64,000 bases of DNA. It comes from Pelomonas sp. Root1217. Lineage in GTDB: Bacteria; Pseudomonadota; Gammaproteobacteria; Burkholderiales; Burkholderiaceae_C. The stretch covers positions 787,294 to 851,293 of the forward strand of contig NZ_LMDC01000012.1 in the NCBI RefSeq assembly GCF_001425705.1. Reading direction: 5' to 3'. Positions within the stretch are counted from its first letter, which is position 1. Every line of letters starts with the position of its first letter. Below are positions 56,351 to 64,000 of this stretch, piece by piece. A model generated the notes under the pieces. The model searched no databases, was not told the DNA's origin, and worked only from the letters and a program-made list of their open reading frames with translations. A program made the translations under genes and the position numbers.

Positions 56351-57574
56351 TTGGCTAATGAAGATCTTCGGTCTGCTTACAAGCAACTTCTCGCGAGCGA
56401 GGGTATCCCCCTCGACGAATTTGATCCTGAATTCCTGTACAAGCTATTCAAGTTCGAAGATGAGATGAACCGGCGCCGAGCGCCCGATCGGCAGCCGCTT
56501 GATGACACGGTCCTGCAACAGCGTGCCATTGACGTCGCAACGTCCGGCGGCGTGTGGAACCATCGAATCCAAGCTTTGGTGCCTTCGGTAGCACTGGCAG
56601 CGGATGCAAGGATCAATCACCTGAATGAGGCCTACGGGTCCGCGTTCGAAGTCCCTGCAGAAGAGTTTCTATTGTTCGGAGAATTTCCGACGCTGCAGTT
56701 CAACGCGGCTGTCGAGCCGACGGAATTTGGCTACCTCGTATTGATAAATAGCGGTTTGGCTCAGTTGCTTATGGAAGTGGGCATGCTTCTTTCGGAGGCG
56801 AGACCGTTTGATTTGCCGGCCGACATCTTAGAACGCCGCGTTGACTATGCATCTGAGATGGCGATCGGCATGGTGCGCAAATATCGGGAGAAGAAAAACT
56901 TCCTCCTTGTGCGGGCGTCCGGCGGGCGGCAGGATGAAACGTCGTATGACCTGCGCTTCAATTCATTTGTATTGGAAGTGACGCTGGTCTTTGCGATCGC
57001 TCATGAGATCGCCCACATTGTTTTGGGTCACTGTGGAGGCGGGCGAAAGCATCATCTAATCGGCAGTGCAGAGTTTTTGCATGCAGACATACCCCTCGGA
57101 TGGAAGGAGGAGTTGGCAGCGGATTCCCTCGCCGCGATGATTGTGGAAACGTGGTTCTTGAACAGGCTGAGCAACAATGACCGCGTCGAAGATGAACTCG
57201 TCGACTACTTTGTTTCTCATGGGTTCTTTGCGCCGTTGTTCTTCTTTAGCTGCGAACGCCTTGTCAACACTTGGCCCGATCCACAGGCGGATGCCGCTGG
57301 CAGTTCGACGCATCCGCCGCCGACTCTTAGGCAACGCCTGCTCGCTCAGCAGATGGCCGGCACTTCACATGCGCATCGTGCGGCGCTGTTGCAGACCCGG
57401 CCTTACCGCACCTTCCTGAAGCGAGTAGAGATGAAGGCCGCCGAGGCGTTTCTCGATGGGACCCACGAAGGTCGCGAAGGTATGGTGGAGGGCTCGTCGG
57501 ATGAACTCCTGAGACTGCTCGAAACCCTGGCAGAAGAAGTCAGCGAGGAAGGCAGTCAGCGGCAGGACAACTGA
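56351..57574 (+). CDS. HExxH zinc metallopeptidase
   Basis: The 407-aa soluble protein has AIAHEIAHIVLGHC (HExxH, preceded by a hydrophobic helix), EELAADSLA about 40 residues later as the third ligand motif, and STHPPPTLRQR near the end, an arrangement like M48-type peptidases. No signal peptide or membrane helix is obvious, so it is probably cytoplasmic. TTG is used as start with GGGAG upstream. Together with the Pepco-like gene it may form an effector/regulator pair (inference). GC is lower than in the core chromosome. Confidence 0.72.
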   Translation: MANEDLRSAYKQLLASEGIPLDEFDPEFLYKLFKFEDEMNRRRAPDRQPLDDTVLQQRAIDVATSGGVWNHRIQALVPSVALAADARINHLNEAYGSAFEVPAEEFLLFGEFPTLQFNAAVEPTEFGYLVLINSGLAQLLMEVGMLLSEARPFDLPADILERRVDYASEMAIGMVRKYREKKNFLLVRASGGRQDETSYDLRFNSFVLEVTLVFAIAHEIAHIVLGHCGGGRKHHLIGSAEFLHADIPLGWKEELAADSLAAMIVETWFLNRLSNNDRVEDELVDYFVSHGFFAPLFFFSCERLVNTWPDPQADAAGSSTHPPPTLRQRLLAQQMAGTSHAHRAALLQTRPYRTFLKRVEMKAAEAFLDGTHEGREGMVEGSSDELLRLLETLAEEVSEEGSQRQDN

Positions 57575-57631
57575 CAGCTGTCCCAGCACGCTACGCGGTG
57601 AGGCATCGCTGGCAACACGTCTGATCGTCCA

Positions 57632-58111
57632 GCAGGCCTTATGCCGCGCCGGCACCGGCACCGGCACCGGCACCGGCACCGCCGGCGTCAAGTCCGACAC
57701 TAAACCTGGTTCCGGACCCCGCGCCGGCGCCGCTGCCGTCCCGGGTGTCCGCGTCACCGCCGCCGGCACCGAGTCGTTTGCTCGATGAGCCCAGCACATC
57801 TAGTTCAACGCTGACGGCATCGGCGGCTGGCCATGCCGGGCAGGCCGGATCGAGCCTCGACGGAGCTTCCCGCTACAGCGGCGCAGCCGTGGCCCAGCCC
57901 AGCCTAAGCCTAGATGAGAAGCGCAAGTTGCCGGTGATGCGGTGCAGATTGCGCTCACCAGGTTGGGGCTTTACAGCAAGCAGGTAACGGCATCCTGAAC
58001 GCGGAGACCCAAGAGGCGCTCAAGCACTTCCAACAATTGAAGGGACTCCGGCGATCGGGAACTATGACGACGCCAACACTCAACGCGCTTAGTGTCCCAG
58101 TGGCCAACTAA
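57632..58111 (+). pseudogene. hxsA: decayed second copy of hxsA
   Basis: The sequence follows hxsA residue by residue from SYAAP through RLLDEPS, LSLDEKRKLPVMR, ALTRLGLYS and NAETQEALKHFQQLKG to TPTLNALSVPVAN and a stop. Two single-base deletions, one in GTGATGCGGTGCAG (an A lost) and one in CAAGCAGGTAACGG, break the frame. The N-terminus and the His-Xaa-Ser repeats are missing. A run of GGCACC hexamers expands the Pro-Ala linker at about 57650-57690. The gap 57575-57631 has no gene. Confidence 0.85.
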
Positions 58112-58140
58112 GGCGCACTTGTCCAAGCGTTGAGTCAATA

Positions 58141-61100
58141 TTAAGGCGACGGTATTTCGGCGGCTGGGTTGATATTTTTCATTTCTGCCCACTTTGCGTC
58201 AGCTCCGACGCTGTCGCCGCGAAGTGAAAGCATTTTCCCCCAGCGCGATAGCATGGACCAATCCCGCGGATTTAGGCGCATTGCTTGCTGAAACTGAATA
58301 TCCGCGTCATCAAATCTTTGCAAGCCCACGTAGTCGTCTGCTAGATTGCCTCTAACCCAGATATTGAATGGAGCCAATTGAACCGCTCGCTCATGTTTTT
58401 TTGCTGCTTCGCCATATGCTTTGATTGAATTTAGCCAATTCCCCCAGTCATTGTATGGCTCATATGCTTGCGGGTTGGAGCGAATGGCTTCTGTCCACTT
58501 TGCCGCGGCGCCCTTTCTATTTTTCTGTAAGGCTAGAGAATATGCCCAGCGACTTAGCGTTCTCCAAGATTCGGGGTTGATAATTAATATTTGGCGAAAT
58601 TCGTTCTCTGCGCGCTTGAAATCGTTATTCGCTAGATAGTCTTCCGCAAGGCTACTCCGCAGGCCGACATCCAGCGGAGCCAATTGGACGGCGCCAGCCC
58701 GTTTTTCTATTGCCAAGGCAATGGCGCCATTGTAGGAATGCCAGGATGCCAAATCATCATGGGGTTCCAATGCTTTGGAATTTGCTTGCGTGGCTTCAGC
58801 CCACTTCACTTCGGCACCTTTTCTATCTCCTCGCCTCGCGAGCAAGTATGCCCAGCGCGATAACGCCACCCAAGAGTTTTTGTTAAGTTCAACTGCTTTG
58901 CGAAACTCTGCTTCAGCGCGATCGAAATCAAGAAGTTCAATATAAATATTCCCCAATGACACTTTTAGTGATGCGTCTAGCGGGTTAACTTGCGCTGCGC
59001 GTAAATACTTGTCTGCGGCGGCGATGGCCTGTCCGTTTGAGAATAGCCAACTCGCCCAAGAGCTGTACGGCTCAGTCGATGTAGGGTCTATTCGAATAGC
59101 TTCTCGCCACTTTGCCTCCGCGCCCCTCTGGTCGCCTTGCACTGCTAGCATAAATGCCCAGCGAGAAATAGAAGATATATTTCTTGGATTGAGCTTGATC
59201 GTTTCGCGGAACTCTTTCTCAGCATTCTGGAAGTCGAACAAATCTGCGTAGTCGCTGGCGAGATTACCCCGCAATGATGTGTCATGTGGCACAAGTCGGA
59301 CGGCACTGGCATGTTTTTCCTTTGCTGCCGTGTAATTGCCAATCGTGCTTAGCCAATTGCCCCAATCGTTGTAGGGATCGGTAGCGCGGGGGTTGGTTTT
59401 CATTGCGCCCTCCCACTTGGCTATTGCGGCCTGCTTGTTTCCTTGTATAGCCAACATAGTTCCCCAGCGCGACTTAATCCAAGAAGCGCGAGGGTCAATC
59501 TTTAATGCTTCGCGAAACTGGGTTTCTGCCTGCTCAAAATCTCTCAACTCGATAAGGTCGACCGCTAAGTTTCCCCTTAAGGATGCATCGGACGGTGCAA
59601 GATCGACAGCGCGCGCATGCGCTTTTGCGGCGTCAAAATATTTGCGAACCGAAAAGTACCAGTTTCCTTGTTCGGTGTAGGCATCCGGCGCTTTTGGATT
59701 AAGTCGAATAGATTCCGCCCATTTGGCTTCGGCACCTTTCATGTCACCCCGGATTGCCTGCATGCGCCCCCACCGCGCCAGGATCCACGTCCCGCGAGGA
59801 TAAAGACTCATGGCCCGTGCATACTCAACCTCCGCCTTGTCAAATTCACGCAGCTCTACATAATCGGCCGCCAAATTTGCTCTTATGCCGACGTCCGCCG
59901 AAGCCAACGTCGCCGCGATAGCGTGGTGTTCCGCGGCGGCAACGTAATTGCCGAGCCACGCATGCCAATTCCCCCATTCGTTATTCGGCTCCGCTGCTTC
60001 GGGGTTGAGCCGCATAGCAGCCATCCACTTTTGCTCGGCGCCTGCTATGTCCCCACTCTTGGCGCGTGCCGTGCCCCAATATGCCAATAGCGATGCATCT
60101 AGGGGTTCCTCTAGGGCTGCAGCGGCATACTCTGCATCCGCTTCCTCATATCGGCCCACTTCCAACAGATCGCGAGCCAAGTTAAACCGAAATCCGGGAT
60201 CGTTGGGTCGATTCTTGACGGCTTCACGGTGCTTCGCCGTGGCCCCGAGATAATCGCCGAGTCCTTGAAGCGCAATACCCCATTCATTGAAAATGGATTC
60301 CTGTTGATATTTGCTAAGCCTTATCGCCGAAGCGAAATTCCTTGCCGCCTCCTCATTTTTGCCTTGCAAGAAGAGAATTCTGCCGATAGCACTATATGTG
60401 GTGGGCTTTCCCGGATCTCGATCTATGGCTTCGAGAATTAGTTTGGTTGCTTTGTCATCCCTATTTGTATTGGCATAGATGTCGGCTAGTGTTAAAAGGG
60501 CAGCGATGCCCGACGTTCCTGATTCAGTAGCTTTCTTCGCCTCACGTTCGGCACCAAGCCAATCTCCACGATCGCGGGCATAGTTTGAAGCAATTAGATG
60601 CAAAGATAGGAGCGAGGGATCGGCTTTCATAGCCTTGTCCAGAAACTCCGCAGCGGCAACTCGATGGCCGCGCCACAGTTCTGTATTGGCGAGGCCAACA
60701 TATGCGGAGGGAGATTTTTCCATCCATGAAAGAGCCTCGAGATACTTCTTTTCGCCAGCGGATACGTGGCCTCCGTCAAATAAAATGTCACCCCACGCTA
60801 CAAGGCAGAGATTCTTTTGTCTTACTTCCGCTTCGTCGAGGCATGTCTGCAGTACAGTGTTGATTTCAGTGTTGTCCGCTTTCGAAGTCCATAGGGATCT
60901 GGCGTATTTTGAAGGGTCGATTCTCAAAAGAATTTCCTGCGAAATTCCAGAAATTAGATCCTGAAACTTGGAAAGTTCGCCGTCCAATAGCGCCCTTTTC
61001 TCGGTTCCGTTTTGATATGCTGTCAGAATGGCTGCATGCGCACCTGTTGGGGAGCCATCGTTAGATATGTGAATTGATATTTTCGTTGGTGAATTGTGAA

Positions 61101-61500
61101 ATAACTCTCTTAGCCAGCTGATCAAAACTTTCGACGATAGTTTGGTGCCGGGGACTTCCAAGTCCGGAAGTTCTTTTTCATCTGCTGTTCGAAATGTTCG
61201 GCGCTGTTTTGTGTTCCCAATCTCTTCAGATTGTGAATTTATATAATTGATTTCTTGGATGATTCTTTGCGAAATCACTGCGTCGCTGTAGCCTGCCTCG
61301 GCAATCGCTTTTGGAATGGTTGACAGTTCGATCTTGACGACTGCTCTATTTATTTCTGGGATTGCTTGTGCGACTATTGCGACAGCTACTGCGGTCGCGC
61401 TCAGACTAATCTTGCCAAATAGAGTGGATATGAAGGCGGTCATCCGCTCTTTAAGCGTCGACCTTTGTTTTGCTGCAAGGTAAGTGCCGTTTTTACGCAT
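58141..61500 (-). CDS. 1119-aa membrane-anchored protein of 102-residue triple-TPR repeats
   Basis: The protein has one membrane helix near the N-terminus (LSATAVAVAIVAQAIPEI), a unique domain to about residue 220 with a basic TKQRRTFRT segment, and then TPR repeats to the C-terminus. The last part is built of six units of 102 residues (three TPRs each) marked by (D/E)WGNW or a variant, then FDKAEVEYARAM-like and GDMKGAEAKWAESIRLNP-like helices. GC is near 50%, far below the core genome. The start may be ATG 61500 or ATG 61440 (MTAFISTLFGK). It is probably a scaffold or sensor; the partner is unknown. Confidence 0.75.
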   Translation of the reverse strand: MRKNGTYLAAKQRSTLKERMTAFISTLFGKISLSATAVAVAIVAQAIPEINRAVVKIELSTIPKAIAEAGYSDAVISQRIIQEINYINSQSEEIGNTKQRRTFRTADEKELPDLEVPGTKLSSKVLISWLRELFHNSPTKISIHISNDGSPTGAHAAILTAYQNGTEKRALLDGELSKFQDLISGISQEILLRIDPSKYARSLWTSKADNTEINTVLQTCLDEAEVRQKNLCLVAWGDILFDGGHVSAGEKKYLEALSWMEKSPSAYVGLANTELWRGHRVAAAEFLDKAMKADPSLLSLHLIASNYARDRGDWLGAEREAKKATESGTSGIAALLTLADIYANTNRDDKATKLILEAIDRDPGKPTTYSAIGRILFLQGKNEEAARNFASAIRLSKYQQESIFNEWGIALQGLGDYLGATAKHREAVKNRPNDPGFRFNLARDLLEVGRYEEADAEYAAAALEEPLDASLLAYWGTARAKSGDIAGAEQKWMAAMRLNPEAAEPNNEWGNWHAWLGNYVAAAEHHAIAATLASADVGIRANLAADYVELREFDKAEVEYARAMSLYPRGTWILARWGRMQAIRGDMKGAEAKWAESIRLNPKAPDAYTEQGNWYFSVRKYFDAAKAHARAVDLAPSDASLRGNLAVDLIELRDFEQAETQFREALKIDPRASWIKSRWGTMLAIQGNKQAAIAKWEGAMKTNPRATDPYNDWGNWLSTIGNYTAAKEKHASAVRLVPHDTSLRGNLASDYADLFDFQNAEKEFRETIKLNPRNISSISRWAFMLAVQGDQRGAEAKWREAIRIDPTSTEPYSSWASWLFSNGQAIAAADKYLRAAQVNPLDASLKVSLGNIYIELLDFDRAEAEFRKAVELNKNSWVALSRWAYLLARRGDRKGAEVKWAEATQANSKALEPHDDLASWHSYNGAIALAIEKRAGAVQLAPLDVGLRSSLAEDYLANNDFKRAENEFRQILIINPESWRTLSRWAYSLALQKNRKGAAAKWTEAIRSNPQAYEPYNDWGNWLNSIKAYGEAAKKHERAVQLAPFNIWVRGNLADDYVGLQRFDDADIQFQQAMRLNPRDWSMLSRWGKMLSLRGDSVGADAKWAEMKNINPAAEIPSP

Positions 61501-62080
61501 GTTTTGAATGAGTAATAGCGGCTGAGGTTAAATAACACTTACCCGGCGAGGCGCGGTCCAAGCGCCGGTGTGGCCCCAGCCGCACGACTTGAGCCGGGAC
61601 CGCAGCCGCAGGCGTGAGGTCCGCCGCTGACCAAGCGCAGCGCAGGAAGGCACCCTGGATGGCGGCGAAGCGTCCAGCGCAGAGCCAGCGCAACGGCACG
61701 TTGCACAGGCGCCCGACAGACGAGGTGGCTTCCTGCGCGTGCCGCCGACGTTCAGGCGGTGGTTCGTGCAGGCAGCGGCGGTCCTGAGCCCCTGGGCGCG
61801 ACAGCGAACAGGGGCGACGACGGGAGACGATGGGCCTCCAAGCCCAGCGAGTGTGCGCGCGGCCCCTAGGCCGCCGTCTCAAGGACCGGCTCAAACCGTC
61901 ACGGCGTGTTGCCGCCGACGTCAAATTGACCCGGGCCGCCGACCTTCGGTTGACCTTTCTAAACAACGTCGGTTGGCGAGCAACGGCGTCAAGCGACGTT
62001 GCAATCGCCGGGTCAGTCGGTGGTCGGCAGAATTCCGGCAAAGGGGTCAATCTGAGGCTGGCGCACACAAACAACGCTGC
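61501..62080 (-). other. insertion-sequence debris, no intact gene
   Basis: This 580-base stretch continues the reading frame of the tnpB remnant on the minus strand without similarity to known transposase parts that I can name. The composition is high in GC and unlike the TPR gene beside it. CACTTAC at 61539-61545 could be an IS66-type end (GTAAGTG inward), but no matching partner end was found. Confidence 0.4.
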
Positions 62081-62413
62081 TGCGCGTGGCTGCCAGGTTC
62101 GTTCAGGTCGTCCGATGCCCTCCAGCAGCATCGACAACTGCGCGGCGCTGAGCGCCACGCTGCCGGTGTCGGCCTGCGGCCCGACGAAGCGGCCGCGCTC
62201 CAGGCGCTTGGTCAGCAGGCACATGCCGCCGCCGTTGCTCCACAGCAGCTTGACCAGGTCACCTCGGCGGCCGCGGAAGGCGAAGACGTGACCGGCATAC
62301 GGGTCCTCGGCCAACACGGTCTGAACCTTGACGGCCAGGCTGTCGATGCCGCAGCGCATGTCTGTGACGCCGGCGGCCAGCCAGACCCGGGTGCCAACGC
62401 GCGGGCCGATCAT
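62081..62413 (-). pseudogene. tnpB: IS66-family tnpB remnant
   Basis: The 111 codons from MIGPRVGTRVWLAAGVTDMR through VFAFRGRRGDLVKLLW, GMCLLTKRLERGRFVGPQ and AAQLSMLLEGI to RTWQPRA follow IS66 Orf2 closely. The normal end and stop are replaced by unrelated sequence. The start overlaps the tnpA stop (ATGA 62410-62413) as in intact elements. The transposase gene tnpC is absent. Confidence 0.82.
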
Positions 62414-62608
62414 GTGCTCTGGCGCAGCGCGCGCAACACGCTGCACAGGCTGGCCTCGTCGACCGGGCCGCGCAGGCGCAGCACAGCACAGCACAGCACC
62501 TGCAATGTCGAGCTCGATGATGCCGGTGCTGCGCGCGGCGCGTTGTGGCGTCACCGCCAACGCTGTCGATGCGGGCGATGGTGCCGGTGCTTGTGAACGG
62601 CCGACCTC
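62410..62608 (-). pseudogene. tnpA: IS66-family tnpA 3' remnant with pentanucleotide frameshift
   Basis: The segment encodes STGIIELDIAGA in one frame and PVDEASLCSVLRALRQST plus stop in another; together they match the C-terminus of IS66 Orf1. The break lies at four tandem copies of TGCTG (minus strand; CAGCA at 62479-62498). Two copies would restore the frame, so slippage added 10 bases. The N-terminal DNA-binding part is missing. Confidence 0.75.
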
Positions 62609-62704
62609 CGCATCCAAGTCGGTTGCGCCGTCGATCCTCCGTCGGCCACGTACGGAAGTGGAGACTCGCCGTAGTGCTTCACAACACATTGTGGTCGGCC
62701 TGAG

Positions 62705-63622
62705 TCAAGAGCCAAGAACCTTCGCCAACTGAGGCGCGTGCCCCCTGCAATGGTCAAACTGCCCGTGTCTCTTGATAATTCCGACAAAGTCGGGGTTAGC
62801 TGAAAGAAGCCGCCCAAGATAACCATCCGCCTTTGGATAGTCCCCAGCGCGGCAGTTGACCAAGGCGGCGTTGTATAGCCCCCATGGTGAATCCTTCGAA
62901 ATACTCAGAGCTTTGTCCAGCCACTGAATAGCTTCAGGAAGCCTGCCGACCTTGTACAGCGCGAAGCCAAGCAAGATCAGGGCATCGACATCGTTTGGGT
63001 TGGCCTTGAGGCGAGCTTGGTAAGCCTCGATAGCGTCGTTCGTTGGTACTTCCAGTCCCCCTGCGATCTTCGTCGTCCGAAGAGCGGCGTCCTTCGCGCC
63101 GACGGGGTCCTGGTTGACGTGAAGCAAAACCGTGTCCTTGAGCAGGACCAAGAGGCCGTAGTCCAACAGGTTCTTCATCTTGCTTCGAACGACGAAAGGA
63201 TTTGAGTCGTTCGCAGCGTCCCTCACGAGGGTGTATTCGAACTGCCGAGTTGCCAGATCTTCCGCGTGCTTCGCGGCTTTCGAGGCTTCAGCGGAGCGAG
63301 CCTCAATCTCCGCCTTTAACTGCTTCTCTCGGTGCTCCGCTTGAGTTTTTTCCCCCGCTTCTTTTACAGCCACGCCGACCGCGACACCGGCGATGGACGT
63401 CGCGGCAGCAATCAGCGCCACCGCGAGCGCAGTGAAGCGCTGTTTGGATCCATCTTCCTGTTTTATCTGCAGCTCTTGCTGCTTGATCTGGAGATCCTGT
63501 TCTTTAATTTGGAGCTCTTGCTGCTTGATCAGCAGATCTCCCTCTTTTATCTCCAGCTCCCGCTTTTTGATCGCATGCTCTGCGCTCCACCGCAGTTCTT
63601 CAGCGTCGGGCATCTCGTCCAT
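62705..63622 (-). CDS. membrane protein with N-terminal coiled coil and C-terminal TPR
   Basis: The 305-aa protein begins with about 35 residues of near-perfect heptads (LQIKEQD, LQIKQQE, LQIKQED), a coiled coil with Lys and Gln. One membrane helix follows (FTALAVALIAAATSIAGVAVGVAV), then a second charged helix region (REKQLKAEIEARSAEASKAAKHAEDL) and a TPR-like end (ANPNDVDALILLGFALYKVGRLPEAIQWLDKALSISKD). GGGGGGA precedes the ATG. The function is unknown; it may oligomerise at the membrane. The adjoining gap 63623-63953 shows no gene. Confidence 0.72.
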   Translation of the reverse strand: MDEMPDAEELRWSAEHAIKKRELEIKEGDLLIKQQELQIKEQDLQIKQQELQIKQEDGSKQRFTALAVALIAAATSIAGVAVGVAVKEAGEKTQAEHREKQLKAEIEARSAEASKAAKHAEDLATRQFEYTLVRDAANDSNPFVVRSKMKNLLDYGLLVLLKDTVLLHVNQDPVGAKDAALRTTKIAGGLEVPTNDAIEAYQARLKANPNDVDALILLGFALYKVGRLPEAIQWLDKALSISKDSPWGLYNAALVNCRAGDYPKADGYLGRLLSANPDFVGIIKRHGQFDHCRGHAPQLAKVLGS

Positions 63623-63953
63623 CTTGTCCCCCCACTCTCGCCATATCGCACGGCATTGCGCTTACGCACGCAGGATGCCTAGCTCTGACAAGAGGATCAT
63701 CAGCAAAGTTAATGACTGGCTGCCCTGCAGATCATGTAGGTGTGTTGCAGTTGGGCGGGATCTCCTTGGCTCGCGTATATGGGGGAATGGGACACGACAT
63801 CCGATGGCGGATGACGGCACGGTCACCACCATCACGGCCTCACATTGACGGCCGCTGCGAGGGCGCCCGAGTCGGGACGGCGCGCTATCGACTACGGCAG
63901 GCCGGAGACCTAGTAGGCTTCGTCGCTTGGCGAAGGGCCATGCGAGGAGCGAC

Positions 63954-64000
63954 ATGCGCCTTATCTGTATCCGTCATGGAGAGAGCACCGCCAATGCCGG
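63954..64000 (+). CDS. histidine phosphatase family protein, 5' end only
   Basis: The last 47 bases encode MRLICIRHGESTANA, with the RHGE phosphate-binding motif of the phosphoglycerate-mutase/acid phosphatase superfamily. GAGGAG lies 4 bases before the ATG. The rest of the gene is beyond the window, so the substrate cannot be given. Confidence 0.75.
   Translation, partial: MRLICIRHGESTANA

Noticed and set aside
61493-62689. An intact 398-aa transposase
   Set aside because: Only the middle part matches IS66 Orf2 and a short piece matches Orf1; both ends are unrelated, so it is a remnant.

Overview
The window looks like a chromosomal segment of a high-GC (roughly 65-70% by eye) betaproteobacterium, most likely Burkholderiales of the Roseateles/Rubrivivax/Leptothrix type. 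The reasons are codon bias, a methionine synthase split into two genes with an S-adenosylhomocysteine (SAH) riboswitch, a PreTA-type pyrimidine-reduction operon, dispersed palindromic intergenic repeats and many PAS-GGDEF proteins. This placement is inferred from gene content, not from a marker gene.

Layout. 1-950: lower-GC tail of what looks like an integron cassette array (a PD-(D/E)XK-like partial gene and a 94-aa gene, each followed by an attC-like site). 970-4620: acetyltransferase, then LysR regulator, D-Ala-D-Ala dipeptidase and an orphan peptide-binding protein. 4855-10360: large Tat lipoprotein, fluoroacetate-dehalogenase-type hydrolase, a dehydrogenase remnant and the homocysteine module of methionine synthase (metH1). 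10360-18400: ECF sigma/anti-sigma operon, small housekeeping genes, MerR regulator with a perfect operator, and a Phd/VapC toxin-antitoxin pair. 18400-28000: reductive pyrimidine catabolism operon (preT-preA-mmsA-NCS1 permease-hydA-VOC-hyuC) with a divergent TetR regulator. 28000-34100: SnoaL-like protein, diguanylate cyclase, second ECF/anti-sigma pair, subtilase and a secreted repeat protein. 34100-39000: GntR/ABC operon containing an acyltransferase-3::ABC ATPase fusion. 39000-48600: degenerate HD-GYP-like protein, SAH riboswitch plus metH2, two glycine-zipper proteins, and an operon of two periplasmic binding proteins with a three-PAS diguanylate cyclase.

At about 49015 the comM gene is cut, and everything to about 63.6 kb reads as an accessory island. 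It holds a structured non-coding region, a His-Xaa-Ser (HXS) radical-SAM peptide-modification locus (hxsB-hxsC-hxsA, no recognisable hxsD), small orphan genes, a degenerate HNH protein, a Pepco-like gene beside a zinc metallopeptidase, a decayed second hxsA, a low-GC 1119-aa protein made of 102-aa triple-TPR units, an IS66 remnant and a coiled-coil/TPR membrane protein. A histidine phosphatase gene begins at the right edge.

The strongest candidates for new biology are the HXS locus with its duplicated, decayed precursor; the acyltransferase-ABC fusion operon under a GntR switch with an apparently leaderless promoter; the binding-protein/diguanylate-cyclase operon; and the pseudoknot-like structured RNA at the island edge.
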